Assembly: GCF_007830265.1 (NCBI RefSeq)
Contig: NZ_VLKE01000002.1
Span: forward strand, 62,001 to 126,000
Direction: 5' to 3'
DNA length: 64,000 nt
DNA from: Micromonospora olivasterospora
GTDB taxonomy: Bacteria > Actinomycetota > Actinomycetes > Mycobacteriales > Micromonosporaceae
Shown here one piece after another: positions 36,129-45,399 of this stretch (within the stretch, counting starts at the first letter, position 1; each line of letters starts with the position of its first letter). Under the pieces are notes generated by a model. The model had not been told where the DNA came from and did no database searches. It was given only the letters and a program-made list of their open reading frames with translations. Both the position numbers and the translations under genes were made by a program.

Positions 36129-37634
36129 TTACGGCTGACGGTCGAGCATTTGCCGCAGATCATCTACGAGTTGACGGGCGGAACGTGCAATCTCCGGCCG
36201 CTTCATCCATGCGACTGCTAGCGAGTGCCAAATGAGCTGTTCAGTAAGACCAAGCTCTTCGGCGAACCTCCCAATTTGGTACTGGTGTTCCAGTATAGCT
36301 GCATTTGAGACCGCAATCGTGAGATCGTCGACAGACTTCCCAAGCGTTCCGGCCAATTCGGTCAAGCCTTCGTCGGATAGGTCAAGGAGCTCATACTCGG
36401 GCGCCCTGTGGCCAGGTAGGTAGAAGATTCCTAAATCCTCAGAATCCAGCTTCCGCTGATCCCCGTCGAGTACTGCAGCCACCGCCAAACGTTTCGCCTG
36501 CCGCAGGCAGCGAAGTCCAGCTAGGGCGTTCGACTCACCACCTGCGGCCACCAATTCGAATTCACGTGCCAAAGACATGTCAAGGAGCGCGAAAATTGAT
36601 CCAAGTATCGTCGCCGCCGCTTCATCCTCAACGAAAAGGACGCCCCTTATCCTAGAGCGGATACCCACCGTATCTTGGACCTGCATGATTGACGTGGGGG
36701 TGACGACTCGCACTTTGTCGACAGAACTGACGCACATGCGGATATTCCCCAACGGGATACGGGAGAGAATTTCCGAGGAGTGTGTAGCCACAACAAGCTG
36801 CAACTTTCGCGCTAAGCAATAACGCGCGATTTCATCTACGAGCGCTCGTTGACCGCGGGGAGATATAAAAGCCTCTGGCTCATCGATCAATACGAGCGAT
36901 CCTTCGTTCACCGTGCGCAAGAACCAGAACAGATAGTGAACCCAGAGTTCCCCCGCGCTCATTTTGGAGCTGTTGAGTGTACGCTGGCCGCGCTCGGCGA
37001 ATGCTACGGGAATCGGATAGTCCCAACCGTCCAACACATCCGTAGAAACCCGATACACGGTAACGCGGTCATACTGCCTCCCGAGCACCCCTTTCAAGCC
37101 GCGCAAGTCCTCGGCCGACAGGTCATACCGTTCATATTTGGCAAGCACGCCCTCCGAGGCAGCGTGATCACGGAGTCCATGTAGTTCTGAGAAGGCGTAA
37201 ACGGGACCGCAATACTGCGGCCACCAATCATCCGTTAATGGGACACCCTCAACTAGCGCATCACTCCAGGCAGCCAGCCTCTGTTTCGCTGGGTCGCCAA
37301 GATCTATTCGACGAACGAACTGGCCATCTTTGGTCGCGACAGTGGCTTCAATTACGCCACTCACATGCTCGCGAACGTCGTCATAGCGACTATTCTCGCA
37401 CTTAATAGCTGGCGGTAGACTCATCGGGACCGTATATCCGAATAGCGCTTCAATAATTAAGAGCAAGAGGGACTTCCCCGTCCCATGGTAGCCCGTCAGC
37501 ACCGTTACGCGGTCGAACTTGATAGTTTGCGACACAAAAACCTGGGAGCTGGCAATGGATATGGATGACAGTTGCGTTTTCGTTTCTGTCGCAAGCAATC
37601 TCTGCCACCGCTTAAGGCGCCGATCGGAAGTCAC
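36129..37634 (-). CDS. OLD-like AAA ATPase with TOPRIM domain
   Basis: The likely start is GTG 37634 (VTSDRRLKRWQRLLATETK), giving 501 residues. Walker A is GYHGTGKS (residues 48-55), the ABC-type signature is KMSAGELW at about 225 and Walker B is SLVLIDEPEAFISPRGQRAL at about 240. A TOPRIM-like part follows, with VLFVEDEAAATIL near 325 and VAAVLDGDQ near 375. This order is that of OLD-family nucleases, which act in phage defence alone or in systems such as Gabija. The gene is clearly AT-richer than its neighbours, with more mixed codon use, so it is probably recently acquired. No partner gene (UvrD-like or other) is adjacent. Confidence 0.8.
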   Translation of the reverse strand: MTSDRRLKRWQRLLATETKTQLSSISIASSQVFVSQTIKFDRVTVLTGYHGTGKSLLLLIIEALFGYTVPMSLPPAIKCENSRYDDVREHVSGVIEATVATKDGQFVRRIDLGDPAKQRLAAWSDALVEGVPLTDDWWPQYCGPVYAFSELHGLRDHAASEGVLAKYERYDLSAEDLRGLKGVLGRQYDRVTVYRVSTDVLDGWDYPIPVAFAERGQRTLNSSKMSAGELWVHYLFWFLRTVNEGSLVLIDEPEAFISPRGQRALVDEIARYCLARKLQLVVATHSSEILSRIPLGNIRMCVSSVDKVRVVTPTSIMQVQDTVGIRSRIRGVLFVEDEAAATILGSIFALLDMSLAREFELVAAGGESNALAGLRCLRQAKRLAVAAVLDGDQRKLDSEDLGIFYLPGHRAPEYELLDLSDEGLTELAGTLGKSVDDLTIAVSNAAILEHQYQIGRFAEELGLTEQLIWHSLAVAWMKRPEIARSARQLVDDLRQMLDRQP

Positions 37635-38179
37635 GTTGAAACTCTCGCATCCTTGACACGCTTTACCAGTTGAACCGCACTCCCGTAAGCCTGGCATGTA
37701 GGGTGAATGCCGACAAGGGAGTTGAACCCTGCAACATGGCTTCGTGAAGCAGGCCGTTCGATAGCAGCGCGTCGGTGCACTCCCGCGAGGCGGCCATCGT
37801 ATGGGGGGTGCCACGATGCCCCCTGAGCGCACTCACATGCTGCAGACAACGCGCGGGTCGGCGCCAATCGCCGCTCGGTAAGCACCAGCGCCGACTACGT
37901 TCGGTAACCGGGAGTAGGGACAGTCAGCCCGTGGTGGGGCCAGTTATGGCCGTCCCGGTGGAGCCCATCTCGTCCGTCATAGCCAGTCGGGATCTCCACT
38001 GGCACCAGGGCCCCAACCTACGGCCTGGAGCCGGGCCTTGCAGCGCCACGCCACCCTTATGATCAGGGAATAGCGCAGGAATCGAATAGGTGTACTCCAC
38101 CGGTGGTGCTCACGGATTGACCCCACGATGGCCAGGATTCCGGGGAATCACCGCGTCGAGGGCTGTGGGGTGCCGGCAG
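37635..38179. other. Intergenic region
   Basis: No convincing gene is seen in these 545 bases. On the minus strand a short stretch around 37720-37735 reads GGGTTCAACTCCC, like a tRNA T-arm. No matching acceptor or anticodon stem could be assembled, so I do not call a tRNA. Short frames on both strands lack domains. Confidence 0.4.
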
Positions 38180-39184
38180 CTACCGCTCGGCGGTCGGTTG
38201 CTGATGATGGGCGGTCCGATCCGCGGCGGGGGACGGCCGGGGGATAGCCGGGGATTCCGTCCGGGGTTGGAGGGCCCGTCGGGTGCTGCCGTGGATCGCC
38301 AGGGCTGTCACCTGGGCGACAGGGCTCGTAGCGCGAGTCATCAGCGGCGCTGCTGCGGCGTCGATGGCGGCCAGGGTCGCGTGCCAGCGAGGGTCGATCG
38401 CGGCGCGGAGTTGCTGGGAGTTGTTGAGATACCAGGCCTGTTCGCCGGGGGGCCAGGGGCGGTGGTGCTCGGCGGTGATCGCCGCGGCCAGCGCCGCCGG
38501 GCGTTGCCAGGTGCCATCGGCGGTGACGGCGTTGGCGTAGACCACCTCGCCGCTGCGGCGGAACGCGAACGCGGCGTGCGCCAGGGCCTGCGTGTCGACA
38601 GCCTGGGCGCCGCGGATGACGCCTCGATAGCACTCGTCGTGGATCGCGGTGTCGATGAGCCGGCCTCGGCCGACTTCTTGGACCTCTTCCCAGTAGCGGT
38701 GCAGGATTCCCAGGCGGCTGAGGGCTTCGGGGACGGCGACGATGGCGACTTCGACCCGGTAGCCGGCGTTGTGGAAGCGTCGGGCGATGTCCTCGAACTC
38801 GCTGGGGTAGCGCATCGCGGATTCCAGGACCACGTGGCAGCGGTTGTCGATGGCGTACTGCTGGGCCTTGTCCCACCAGCGTTCGCCATCGGGCCGCACC
38901 TTGGCACTGGCGGTGGTCTCGTCCTCGGCTTGCCACCGGTGAAAGCTGGGGTGCATCGGGTTGTAGAAGTCCATGTTGATGTTGATGAACCCGCTGCTCG
39001 CGCCCAAGGCGCGTTTGACCATCGCGGTCACGGCCGTCTTGCCGGCGCCGGTCTGGCCACCCACGATGACGAGGACCGGATGCTCCCGGGTGGGAGCGCC
39101 GGTGAGGAACATCGGGACGATCTGCTCGCGGAAGATCCGCTCGTTGGCCTCCTCAGAGAGCACACCGTCGTGGTGGTCGGTCAA
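38180..39184 (-). CDS. Zeta-toxin family protein (UDP-GlcNAc kinase-like)
   Basis: TTG 39184 overlaps the upstream stop in a TTGA arrangement and gives 334 residues. Walker A is VGGQTGAGKTAVTAMV at about residue 45. Further blocks are INMDFYNPMHPSFHRW (the substrate-binding Asp region) and VVLESAMRYPSEFEDIARRF, both typical of zeta/PezT toxins. Zeta toxins phosphorylate UDP-N-acetylglucosamine and poison cell-wall synthesis unless bound by an epsilon antitoxin. The small helical protein encoded immediately upstream may be that antitoxin. The last 40 residues are a low-complexity tail. It ends the leftward conjugation operon and may stabilise the element. Confidence 0.85.
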   Translation of the reverse strand: MTDHHDGVLSEEANERIFREQIVPMFLTGAPTREHPVLVIVGGQTGAGKTAVTAMVKRALGASSGFININMDFYNPMHPSFHRWQAEDETTASAKVRPDGERWWDKAQQYAIDNRCHVVLESAMRYPSEFEDIARRFHNAGYRVEVAIVAVPEALSRLGILHRYWEEVQEVGRGRLIDTAIHDECYRGVIRGAQAVDTQALAHAAFAFRRSGEVVYANAVTADGTWQRPAALAAAITAEHHRPWPPGEQAWYLNNSQQLRAAIDPRWHATLAAIDAAAAPLMTRATSPVAQVTALAIHGSTRRALQPRTESPAIPRPSPAADRTAHHQQPTAER

Positions 39185-39480
39185 CGGCCGGCCTCCCGCA
39201 GCAGGTCGATGCACTCCTGACGCAGCCGGGCGACCTGCTGCTCGTCGGCGGGGTCCAAGGTCTGCAGTGCTTGCGCGAGCCGGTGCTGAGTGGCGATGAC
39301 ATGGTCCAGCAGACGGGGGGCCTCGCCGGCTTGCTCGAGCTGGTGGCGGCGGGCGGACTGCGCGGCCAGAGCCTGCGTGATCAGGTCCCGCACCACTTGG
39401 TGCTCGTGAACCTGCTCGGGGGTGGGGGCGGGGGTGTCGAGCCGACCCAGCAGGGGCGTCTCATCGGCCGAGGTGGGCAT
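39181..39480 (-). CDS. Small helical protein, candidate antitoxin to zeta
   Basis: The 99-residue protein begins MPTSADETPLLGRLDTPAP and is predicted to be mostly helical (VVRDLITQALAAQSARRHQL, then HRLAQALQTL). Size, helical nature, and direct translational coupling to the zeta-like toxin fit an epsilon-type antitoxin, although the sequence itself is not recognisably epsilon. Its start lies inside the 3' end of the histidine phosphatase gene. Confidence 0.6.
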   Translation of the reverse strand: MPTSADETPLLGRLDTPAPTPEQVHEHQVVRDLITQALAAQSARRHQLEQAGEAPRLLDHVIATQHRLAQALQTLDPADEQQVARLRQECIDLLREAGR

Positions 39481-40219
39481 GCTGATCCTCTCCGGTCAGG
39501 TGGGGGGTGACGGCGAACTCGACCAGGCCGAGGCGGCCGTTGGCGTGGACGTAGCGGGTGAGCGAGGTGTTGGCGACCGGGGTGACGGCGAGGATCGCGT
39601 CGAGGTCGGTGAACGGCAGCCCGTCGAGGAGGTGGCGTACAGCGACGACCACGGCGTCGTGAGCCACGACCAGGACCCGCTGGCCGGGGTACCGGGTGTT
39701 CAGGTCGGCCAGGACGGCGCGAATCCGCGCGGCGACGTCGTCGAACGTCTCGCCGCCGGGCGGCCGGTAGGCGTAGAGGCCGTCCGCGGCGAGCCGGGCT
39801 GCTTCGGCAGGGAACCGGCTGGCGATCATGAGAGGGGTCAGCAGTTCCAGGTCGCCCATGAGCCGGTCGCACAGCCGGTCGTCGACACGGGCCTGCGGGA
39901 AGGGCACGCCGAGCGCGGCGGCGGTGTCCACAGCCCGCGTCCACGTCTGGCGGGCCCGCAGGTAAGGGGAACAGACGACCACCTCGGGGAGCTGGTCCGC
40001 GGGTTGGTCCGCGAGCCAGCGGCCGAGGTGGGTGGCTTGCTGCCAGCCCAGCGGTGACAGCTCGATGCCGGCGTCGCGCCCGGTGAGGCCGTGGTCGGCC
40101 AGGCCCCGGGCCTGGGCGTCGGCGAAGGCCACGTTCGCGGTGCTCTGCCCGTGGCGGACGATGGTCAGCTGCGCAACGGTGTCCATGGCCCCATTGTCCG
40201 GCGAGGGTGTGTCAGGCAT
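39461..40219 (-). CDS. Histidine phosphatase family protein
   Basis: This 252-residue protein (ATG 40219; ATG 40186 is an alternative) begins its domain with LTIVRHGQSTANVAFADAQA, the RHG catalytic motif. Further blocks are SPLGWQQATHLGRWL, VVVCSPYLRARQTW and LVVAHDAVVVAVRHLL, which holds the second catalytic His. It belongs to the phosphoglycerate-mutase-like superfamily and is probably a phosphatase of unknown substrate. It follows the DUF4913 gene by 2 bases and overlaps the small helical ORF, so it is part of the leftward operon. Its role in conjugation is unclear. Confidence 0.88.
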   Translation of the reverse strand: MPDTPSPDNGAMDTVAQLTIVRHGQSTANVAFADAQARGLADHGLTGRDAGIELSPLGWQQATHLGRWLADQPADQLPEVVVCSPYLRARQTWTRAVDTAAALGVPFPQARVDDRLCDRLMGDLELLTPLMIASRFPAEAARLAADGLYAYRPPGGETFDDVAARIRAVLADLNTRYPGQRVLVVAHDAVVVAVRHLLDGLPFTDLDAILAVTPVANTSLTRYVHANGRLGLVEFAVTPHLTGEDQHAHLGR

Positions 40220-40679
40220 CGGGGAGCTGGGCCAGTACCTCGGCCGGCGCGGGCTCGACGGGCAGGGGCTCCGGGTCGCGGTGTTTGTCGGGCCCGCAGC
40301 GGACGAATGGGCCCGCGTCTCCGGTCAGGACGGCCAGGTGCGGGTCGAGATGGTCACGCCACCAGATGCTCATGCCGGTCTGCGGGTCGTTGACGCGCAG
40401 GGCTTCCCAGGCCCGCCACAGCGCGTAGAGACGGGAGAGTGCCTCGGGGTGTGCCCACCAGCGGGGGCACCAGCTGATGCCGGGCGTCGGCCCGGAGGCG
40501 ACCCGGCGCTCCAGGACGAGCACAAGGTAGCCGGCGACGAACTGGTCGACGTTGCTGAAGACCGGCTCCGGAGCGCTCGGGTCCTCCGCCGGTCCCTCGG
40601 GAGTGCCGGCGAGCTGGTCGAGCAGATTGGTCAGGTCGGCGACCGGGTCGGTGGCTGGTTCGGACGTCGGGCTGGTCAT
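40212..40679 (-). CDS. DUF4913 domain protein
   Basis: The real frame starts at ATG 40679, overlapping the traG stop (ATGA), and gives 155 residues. The C-terminal two-thirds, FSNVDQFVAGYLVLVLERRV, CPRWWAHPEALSRLYALWRA and MSIWWRDHLDPHLAVLTG, match DUF4913. This domain is typical of actinomycete conjugative elements and usually sits just downstream of the VirD4-like gene, as here. The N-terminal 45 residues are acidic and Pro-rich. The function is unknown. Confidence 0.85.
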   Translation of the reverse strand: MTSPTSEPATDPVADLTNLLDQLAGTPEGPAEDPSAPEPVFSNVDQFVAGYLVLVLERRVASGPTPGISWCPRWWAHPEALSRLYALWRAWEALRVNDPQTGMSIWWRDHLDPHLAVLTGDAGPFVRCGPDKHRDPEPLPVEPAPAEVLAQLPDA

Positions 40680-42454
40680 GCGATTGGCTCCGGCGGGGCG
40701 TCGGGGGACAGAGTCCAGTCGGTGCGGCTGTCGGGATCCCAGCGGGCGAGTGAGGCGCGGATCGCGGCGGCGTACGGCCCGTCCTGCCAGGGTGCGGTGC
40801 GGGCGAGCGCCGGTGGGGCGCCGGAGGCGTAGACGATCATCCGGCCGCGGGGCAGGGCGTGTAGGTCGGACACGTCGAGGATTCGTTGCCGGCGGGTGGC
40901 GTGGGAGACCGACCGTTGGCCCCATCCGGATCCGCTGCTGCTGGTCGACCTGGTGGTGACGTCGTGCTCGCCGATCAGTTTCGAGAGTTCTTCCAGCCAG
41001 TCGGGGTCGGCGACGCCGCCGCCGTAGGTGCGTACGTTCGCTGCGGACCACAGCTTGCGCATGCCTTCGCGGCCCCACACGTCGACGCCTTGGGGGTAGG
41101 ACTGCAGGATCGTGATGATGGGCAGGCCGTGGGAGCCGTAGTAGGAGTAGAGGGCCGGGAGTTGGCGCAGCCGGCAGATGTTGGCGGCCTCGTCGAGGAT
41201 GCTGAGCAGCGGCGGGTCCAGGCGGCGGCCGGGGCAGGTGCGGGCGCGTAGCTCGCCGGCGCGCAGGACCGCGTCGGTGAGCGCGGCGACCAGCGGGGCG
41301 GGGGAGCCGGGGCCGCCCTGGGAGAGCAGGTACAGCACGTCGGTGGAGGCCACGAATGCGGCCGGGTCGAACTCGAGGACCCCGGCGCGGGTCGGTGGGG
41401 TGACCCAGCGGGTGACGGCGGGCTCGGTCAGGCACATGAGCATCTTCTGGGCGCCGGCGTAGATGCCACCGCGGGTCTTGTCAGGCATGTTGACCACGCC
41501 GGCGACGGCGTCGCCAGGCAGGTCAAAGCCGTGGTCGCGCAGCAGCAGGGCCGGCTCGTCGTCGCGGGGGCTGACGGCCCACCGGTAGGCGGCGAGGATG
41601 TCCCGGCCGGAGACGGCGGCAGCCAGCAGCAGGTTCGCCACCAGCTCCTCGGAGCTGGGGTCGAAGAAGGCGTCGCGGCTGACGCCCGGCTCCCGTTCGG
41701 CGGCGGCGAAGTGCTCGGCCAGGCGGCGGGCGTCGGTGATGGTGGCCACGGCGCGCAGCGGGTTCCACCACATGCCCTGCTCGGCGCCGAGGATGTACTG
41801 CGGGTCGAACGCCCACACGGTGCCGCGGGCCGCGCGTACCTCGCGGGTGGCGTCAACGATGTCGCCCTTGACGCTGGTGACCAGGGTCGGCCCGGGTGCG
41901 GCGACGACGGCCGGGATGGCCCGGCTGGTGGTCTTGCCGGTGCGGGGCCCCCAGATGTCGACGGCCATGTCCTCCCAGGACTGGCGGAGCGGCATCCCGC
42001 CGGCGACGGTGTGGCCGATCAGCACGCCGAGCTGGTCGGCCTCGGGCCGGTCGACGCCGGCGAGGCTGGGCCGCAGCCGCCGGCCGCTGTCGGCGACGCC
42101 CTTGGGCCCGAGGTGCGCGAGGTCTTTGCGGGTGGCCATCCGCCGCGCGGCCGAGTCGACCCGGGTCCGCCGCCGGCGGGCCCACCGCCAGCCGGCCACG
42201 GCTGCGGTGGTCAGCAGCGCCAGGACGGTGACCTCGATGACCGCGACGACGGTGCAGGCGGTGGTCCAGGTGATGTCGCCGCGCAGCACCGCGGCGGCCA
42301 CCCGGATTGGCCCACCGCCGCGGTATCCGGGTGGCCGGGTGAGCACGACCGGCAGCCACACCGCGCTGGCGGCGACCAGGACCACGGCGGCGATGCCGCC
42401 GACGATCAGGCCGGCGTCGTCGTGGCCACCGCGCGGCCCGGTGGGTCGGCTCAC
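40676..42454 (-). CDS. TraG/VirD4-type coupling protein
   Basis: This 592-residue protein starts at ATG 42454 and overlaps the virB4-like stop (ATGA). Two N-terminal membrane helices (GLIVGGIAAVVLVAASAVW, then TVVAVIEVTVLALLTTAAV) precede a cytoplasmic ATPase. Walker A is WGPRTGKTTSRAIPAVV at about residue 168, and the Walker B region is LLSILDEAANICRLRQLPAL. It is the type IV coupling protein that brings the relaxase-DNA complex to the secretion channel. All key motifs are present. Confidence 0.92.
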   Translation of the reverse strand: MSRPTGPRGGHDDAGLIVGGIAAVVLVAASAVWLPVVLTRPPGYRGGGPIRVAAAVLRGDITWTTACTVVAVIEVTVLALLTTAAVAGWRWARRRRTRVDSAARRMATRKDLAHLGPKGVADSGRRLRPSLAGVDRPEADQLGVLIGHTVAGGMPLRQSWEDMAVDIWGPRTGKTTSRAIPAVVAAPGPTLVTSVKGDIVDATREVRAARGTVWAFDPQYILGAEQGMWWNPLRAVATITDARRLAEHFAAAEREPGVSRDAFFDPSSEELVANLLLAAAVSGRDILAAYRWAVSPRDDEPALLLRDHGFDLPGDAVAGVVNMPDKTRGGIYAGAQKMLMCLTEPAVTRWVTPPTRAGVLEFDPAAFVASTDVLYLLSQGGPGSPAPLVAALTDAVLRAGELRARTCPGRRLDPPLLSILDEAANICRLRQLPALYSYYGSHGLPIITILQSYPQGVDVWGREGMRKLWSAANVRTYGGGVADPDWLEELSKLIGEHDVTTRSTSSSGSGWGQRSVSHATRRQRILDVSDLHALPRGRMIVYASGAPPALARTAPWQDGPYAAAIRASLARWDPDSRTDWTLSPDAPPEPIA

Positions 42455-43923
42455 GTCATCGTCCAGCGGAAGTCGGTGTTGCCGAGCTGCTTCTCCACCT
42501 CGGTGGGTTCCAGGTGCACGGGGATACCCGGCCGGGAGCCGACCTTGATGAGGAAGTTCCCGCGGCCGACGGTCTCGCTACCGGCACCGGCCCAGGACGG
42601 CGGCGCCGACCAGGACAGCACCTCGCGTCGCTCGGCGTTCGACAGCGGCCGTACCCGGGCAACGGCGTCGAGTTCCTGCTCGGAGCAGGGGCCGATCATC
42701 AGCACCGCGGACCGTTCGGCGAAGCCTCTCGCTTTGGCCCGGTCGTGGGCGGTGGGCAGGGCTTCCAGGTCGGCCAACGAGTGGGTGATGAACGCGGTGC
42801 CGGTGCCCTTCTGCCGGTTGAGCCGGGTCAGGCCGTCGGCGCGGTCGACCAGGCCGTGCCCGACGCGCAGCGCCCGCCACAGCTCGTCGAGGACGGTGAA
42901 GAAGGTCCGGGCGGGGGCCAGGCCGAGGTCGGCCATCAGGTGCGCCGCCTCCACCTGGGCGAAGCCGTAGGACCAGGTCGACAGCAGAGTGGCGGCGGTG
43001 CGCAGCTCGTCGGTGTCGTCGATGCCGGAGATGTCCACGCACACGGCCGGGGTGTCGAGCCGGATCGCGGTGGTGGTCTGCCCCTCGAAGGTGCCGCCGA
43101 GCGGGCCGTGCAGCAGCGCCAGCAGCGTGCGGTGCAGGCTGGCGGTTTCCTCCCGGAACCGGGGCAGATCCTGGTCGGTCTGCCACAGGGTGACCGCCCG
43201 GACCTGCGGCGGGGCGTCGCGGATGACGTTCAGGACGTCGGAGAGCACCGGCTGGGTGTCGGTCTCGCGTTCGGCGAGGTAGCGCAGCGCGGCGGCCAGG
43301 ACGGTGGTCTCGTCGGAGTTGACGGGCCCGCGGCGGATCAGGGTGGCCAGGGCGACCAGCATGTTCAGCCGCCGGTCGGTGACCGCGGCCCGCACCACGG
43401 CGCCGGTGCGCTCGTCGACCCGGTCGAGGACCTGCCGCCACGGGCCGGCGTCGAGGGGGTTGATCCGGTCCAGGCCCGGCCCGACCCGCAGCACCTGCCC
43501 GCCGAGCGCGCGGACCAGTTCGGCGTAGTCGGGCTTGAGGTCGCCGAGGATCAGCGGCGTGACGCCCTGGGCGGTCAGCCCGAGGACCATCCGGCGCACC
43601 GCCGTGGACTTGCCCATGCCGGGCTCACCCTCGATCCACACCGACGGGTTGTTGATCAGCCGGGCGCGGGTGTACCAGGAGATCGGGTCGAAGCAGACCG
43701 CCGAGCCGGTGTAGAGGTGCCGGCCGACCGGCACGCCGATCATCGGCGTCGACGCGCCGGTGCCGAACGGGAACAGCCCGCAGACCTGGACGGTGGTGCC
43801 CCGGTATTCGGTGGGCGGCTCGATGTAGGACCAGGCGCCGCCGCCGGGCCCGGTGTAGCCAAGTCGGCCGGGCCGGCGGGCTGGTCGACCCGGTGGGCGG
43901 GGGGTGTGGGGTGCGGTGGTCAT
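42451..43923 (-). CDS. VirB4-like conjugation ATPase
   Basis: The 490-residue protein begins with a Pro/Arg-rich tail and then the ATPase domain. Walker A is WIEGEPGMGKSTAVRRMVLG at about residue 96, and Walker B is FFTVLDELWRALRVG at about 315. A late block GTGTAFITHSLADLEALPTA is also typical. This corresponds to the C-terminal half of VirB4; the N-terminal half is supplied by the separate SCO6880-type protein encoded just upstream, a split usual in actinomycete elements. It energises the mating channel. It ends in an ATGA overlap with the coupling-protein gene. Confidence 0.9.
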   Translation of the reverse strand: MTTAPHTPRPPGRPARRPGRLGYTGPGGGAWSYIEPPTEYRGTTVQVCGLFPFGTGASTPMIGVPVGRHLYTGSAVCFDPISWYTRARLINNPSVWIEGEPGMGKSTAVRRMVLGLTAQGVTPLILGDLKPDYAELVRALGGQVLRVGPGLDRINPLDAGPWRQVLDRVDERTGAVVRAAVTDRRLNMLVALATLIRRGPVNSDETTVLAAALRYLAERETDTQPVLSDVLNVIRDAPPQVRAVTLWQTDQDLPRFREETASLHRTLLALLHGPLGGTFEGQTTTAIRLDTPAVCVDISGIDDTDELRTAATLLSTWSYGFAQVEAAHLMADLGLAPARTFFTVLDELWRALRVGHGLVDRADGLTRLNRQKGTGTAFITHSLADLEALPTAHDRAKARGFAERSAVLMIGPCSEQELDAVARVRPLSNAERREVLSWSAPPSWAGAGSETVGRGNFLIKVGSRPGIPVHLEPTEVEKQLGNTDFRWTMT

Positions 43924-43932
43924 GCCGGCGTC

Positions 43933-45399
43933 CTAGAAGGGGATCGTGGCGTGGGTGGGCAGGACCACGCCGGCGGGCAGGCCGGCGGCGAATCCGGCGG
44001 CCTGGCAGCCGTACATCGGCCGCAGCACCAGGCGTGCTTCGCCGGCGCGGGCCTCGATGATGCCGCTGGCCTCGTCGAGGTGCTTTTCGTCGGCGACGGT
44101 GGCGGTGACCAGCACGGTGAACCGGGTGACGCCGGCGCCGGCGGCCTCTTCCTCCGCGGCCTGTTCAGCGGCGGCGAGATCGGTCAGGTCTCGGGCGCTG
44201 GGCCGGTGCTTCTTGCCGGCGAGGAAGCGGGCGTCGCGCTTGTCGGACTCGACCAGCCGGGCCGCCTCGCCGGGGGAGTACGGCCGGTAGATCATGGTGA
44301 CCCGTTTGCGCAGCAGTTGCGGGTCCGGGTCGGTCAGCCGGGCGAACAGCCGCGAGTACACCAGTCCTCGGGGGGCTTCGACCATGCACCAGGTGCGCGA
44401 GATCCCGGAGTCGTGCCGGTAGAAGTCCCAGCTCTCCCGGGTGGCTACCGGGCCGGCCTGCGTCCAGTCTGGGGTGAGTTGGGGGTCCCGGGCGAGGTCC
44501 AGGGCTGCGGCCGGGTCGTACGCGGCGCGGACCATGCCGGCGAGGCTGCGCGTGGCCATTGGCACGATCCCGGCGCCGGTGGCGCCGGTGAGGCCGGCGT
44601 GCAGGTGCGGCAGCCGGGCGGCGACCTCCCGGCAGACGTCCTCGTGGGACATCGACCGGCCGGGTGGGGCGGTGTAGGTCAGCGACACGCGGGTGTCCAC
44701 GGTCGCCGAACCGGCGGGGTAGGACTGGACGACGTCGTCGAGGACCTGCAGGGCCAGAGCCGGCGCGTCGGGCCGGGAGGTGGCGGCCACCTCGGCGGCC
44801 AGCCGGGTGCCGGGATCCGGGGTGGTCTCGACGGTGACCTGCGCCTGGACTAGCTGCGGCTCGCGGGACAGCGCCGCCAGCCAGGACGCCAGGTGCCCGA
44901 CGCGGGCGTCGATGACCGCTTGGTCGACCAGGTCCATTCCCTCTGGCGCGCACCGCAGGGTGACGGTGTAGTGCCGGCTCTGCGGCACCACGACGACGGC
45001 GACGACCCCGGAGCGGCCGGTCTCCACCTCGTACACCTCGGAGCGGGCCAGCACCCCGGGCAGTTGGTGGGCGGCGGCGACGCGGGACGCGACCCCGGAG
45101 ACGTAGACGTGGTGACGGCGGGACCGGGCCAGCCACCACGCCACCCGGGCGGTGATGACCTGGAACCCGGTGCGCCCGTTGACGCGGATCGCCAGCGGCG
45201 TGAGGACTATCAGGCCGGTTATCGTGGTGATCAACGCCGCGAGGGTGGACACCGACAGCATCACGGCGGCGAGCACCATGACCAGGAACGCGGCGATGGT
45301 GCCGGCCGGGCCGAGCCCGAACAGGCCGGCACCGCGGCCGAGCCGCCAGTTGCCGTAGGTGCGCTGCTCGCTGGCCCGTTCCCGTACCCCGGTGCTCAT
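43933..45399 (-). CDS. SCO6880-family conjugation protein (VirB3/VirB4 N-terminal-like)
   Basis: This 488-residue protein starts at ATG 45399. Two membrane helices lie at about residues 28-70 (GTIAAFLVMVLAAVMLSVST and ALITTITGLIVLTPLAIRV), then a long soluble region with WWLARSRRHHVYVSGVASRV and WCMVEAPRGLVYSRLFARL. This is the SCO6880 arrangement, which couples a VirB3-like anchor to the N-terminal domain of VirB4. It is partnered with the ATPase encoded 9 bases downstream and is presumably part of the inner-membrane mating complex. Confidence 0.88.
   Translation of the reverse strand: MSTGVRERASEQRTYGNWRLGRGAGLFGLGPAGTIAAFLVMVLAAVMLSVSTLAALITTITGLIVLTPLAIRVNGRTGFQVITARVAWWLARSRRHHVYVSGVASRVAAAHQLPGVLARSEVYEVETGRSGVVAVVVVPQSRHYTVTLRCAPEGMDLVDQAVIDARVGHLASWLAALSREPQLVQAQVTVETTPDPGTRLAAEVAATSRPDAPALALQVLDDVVQSYPAGSATVDTRVSLTYTAPPGRSMSHEDVCREVAARLPHLHAGLTGATGAGIVPMATRSLAGMVRAAYDPAAALDLARDPQLTPDWTQAGPVATRESWDFYRHDSGISRTWCMVEAPRGLVYSRLFARLTDPDPQLLRKRVTMIYRPYSPGEAARLVESDKRDARFLAGKKHRPSARDLTDLAAAEQAAEEEAAGAGVTRFTVLVTATVADEKHLDEASGIIEARAGEARLVLRPMYGCQAAGFAAGLPAGVVLPTHATIPF

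Noticed and set aside
37700..37800. tRNA-like T-arm (GGGTTCAACTCCC) on the minus strand
   Set aside because: I could not pair an acceptor stem, D-arm and anticodon arm around it; it is perhaps a remnant or coincidence.
39381..39944. 187-codon leftward ORF overlapping the histidine phosphatase
   Set aside because: It is a shadow of the phosphatase reading frame, rich in Arg and Pro and without any motif.
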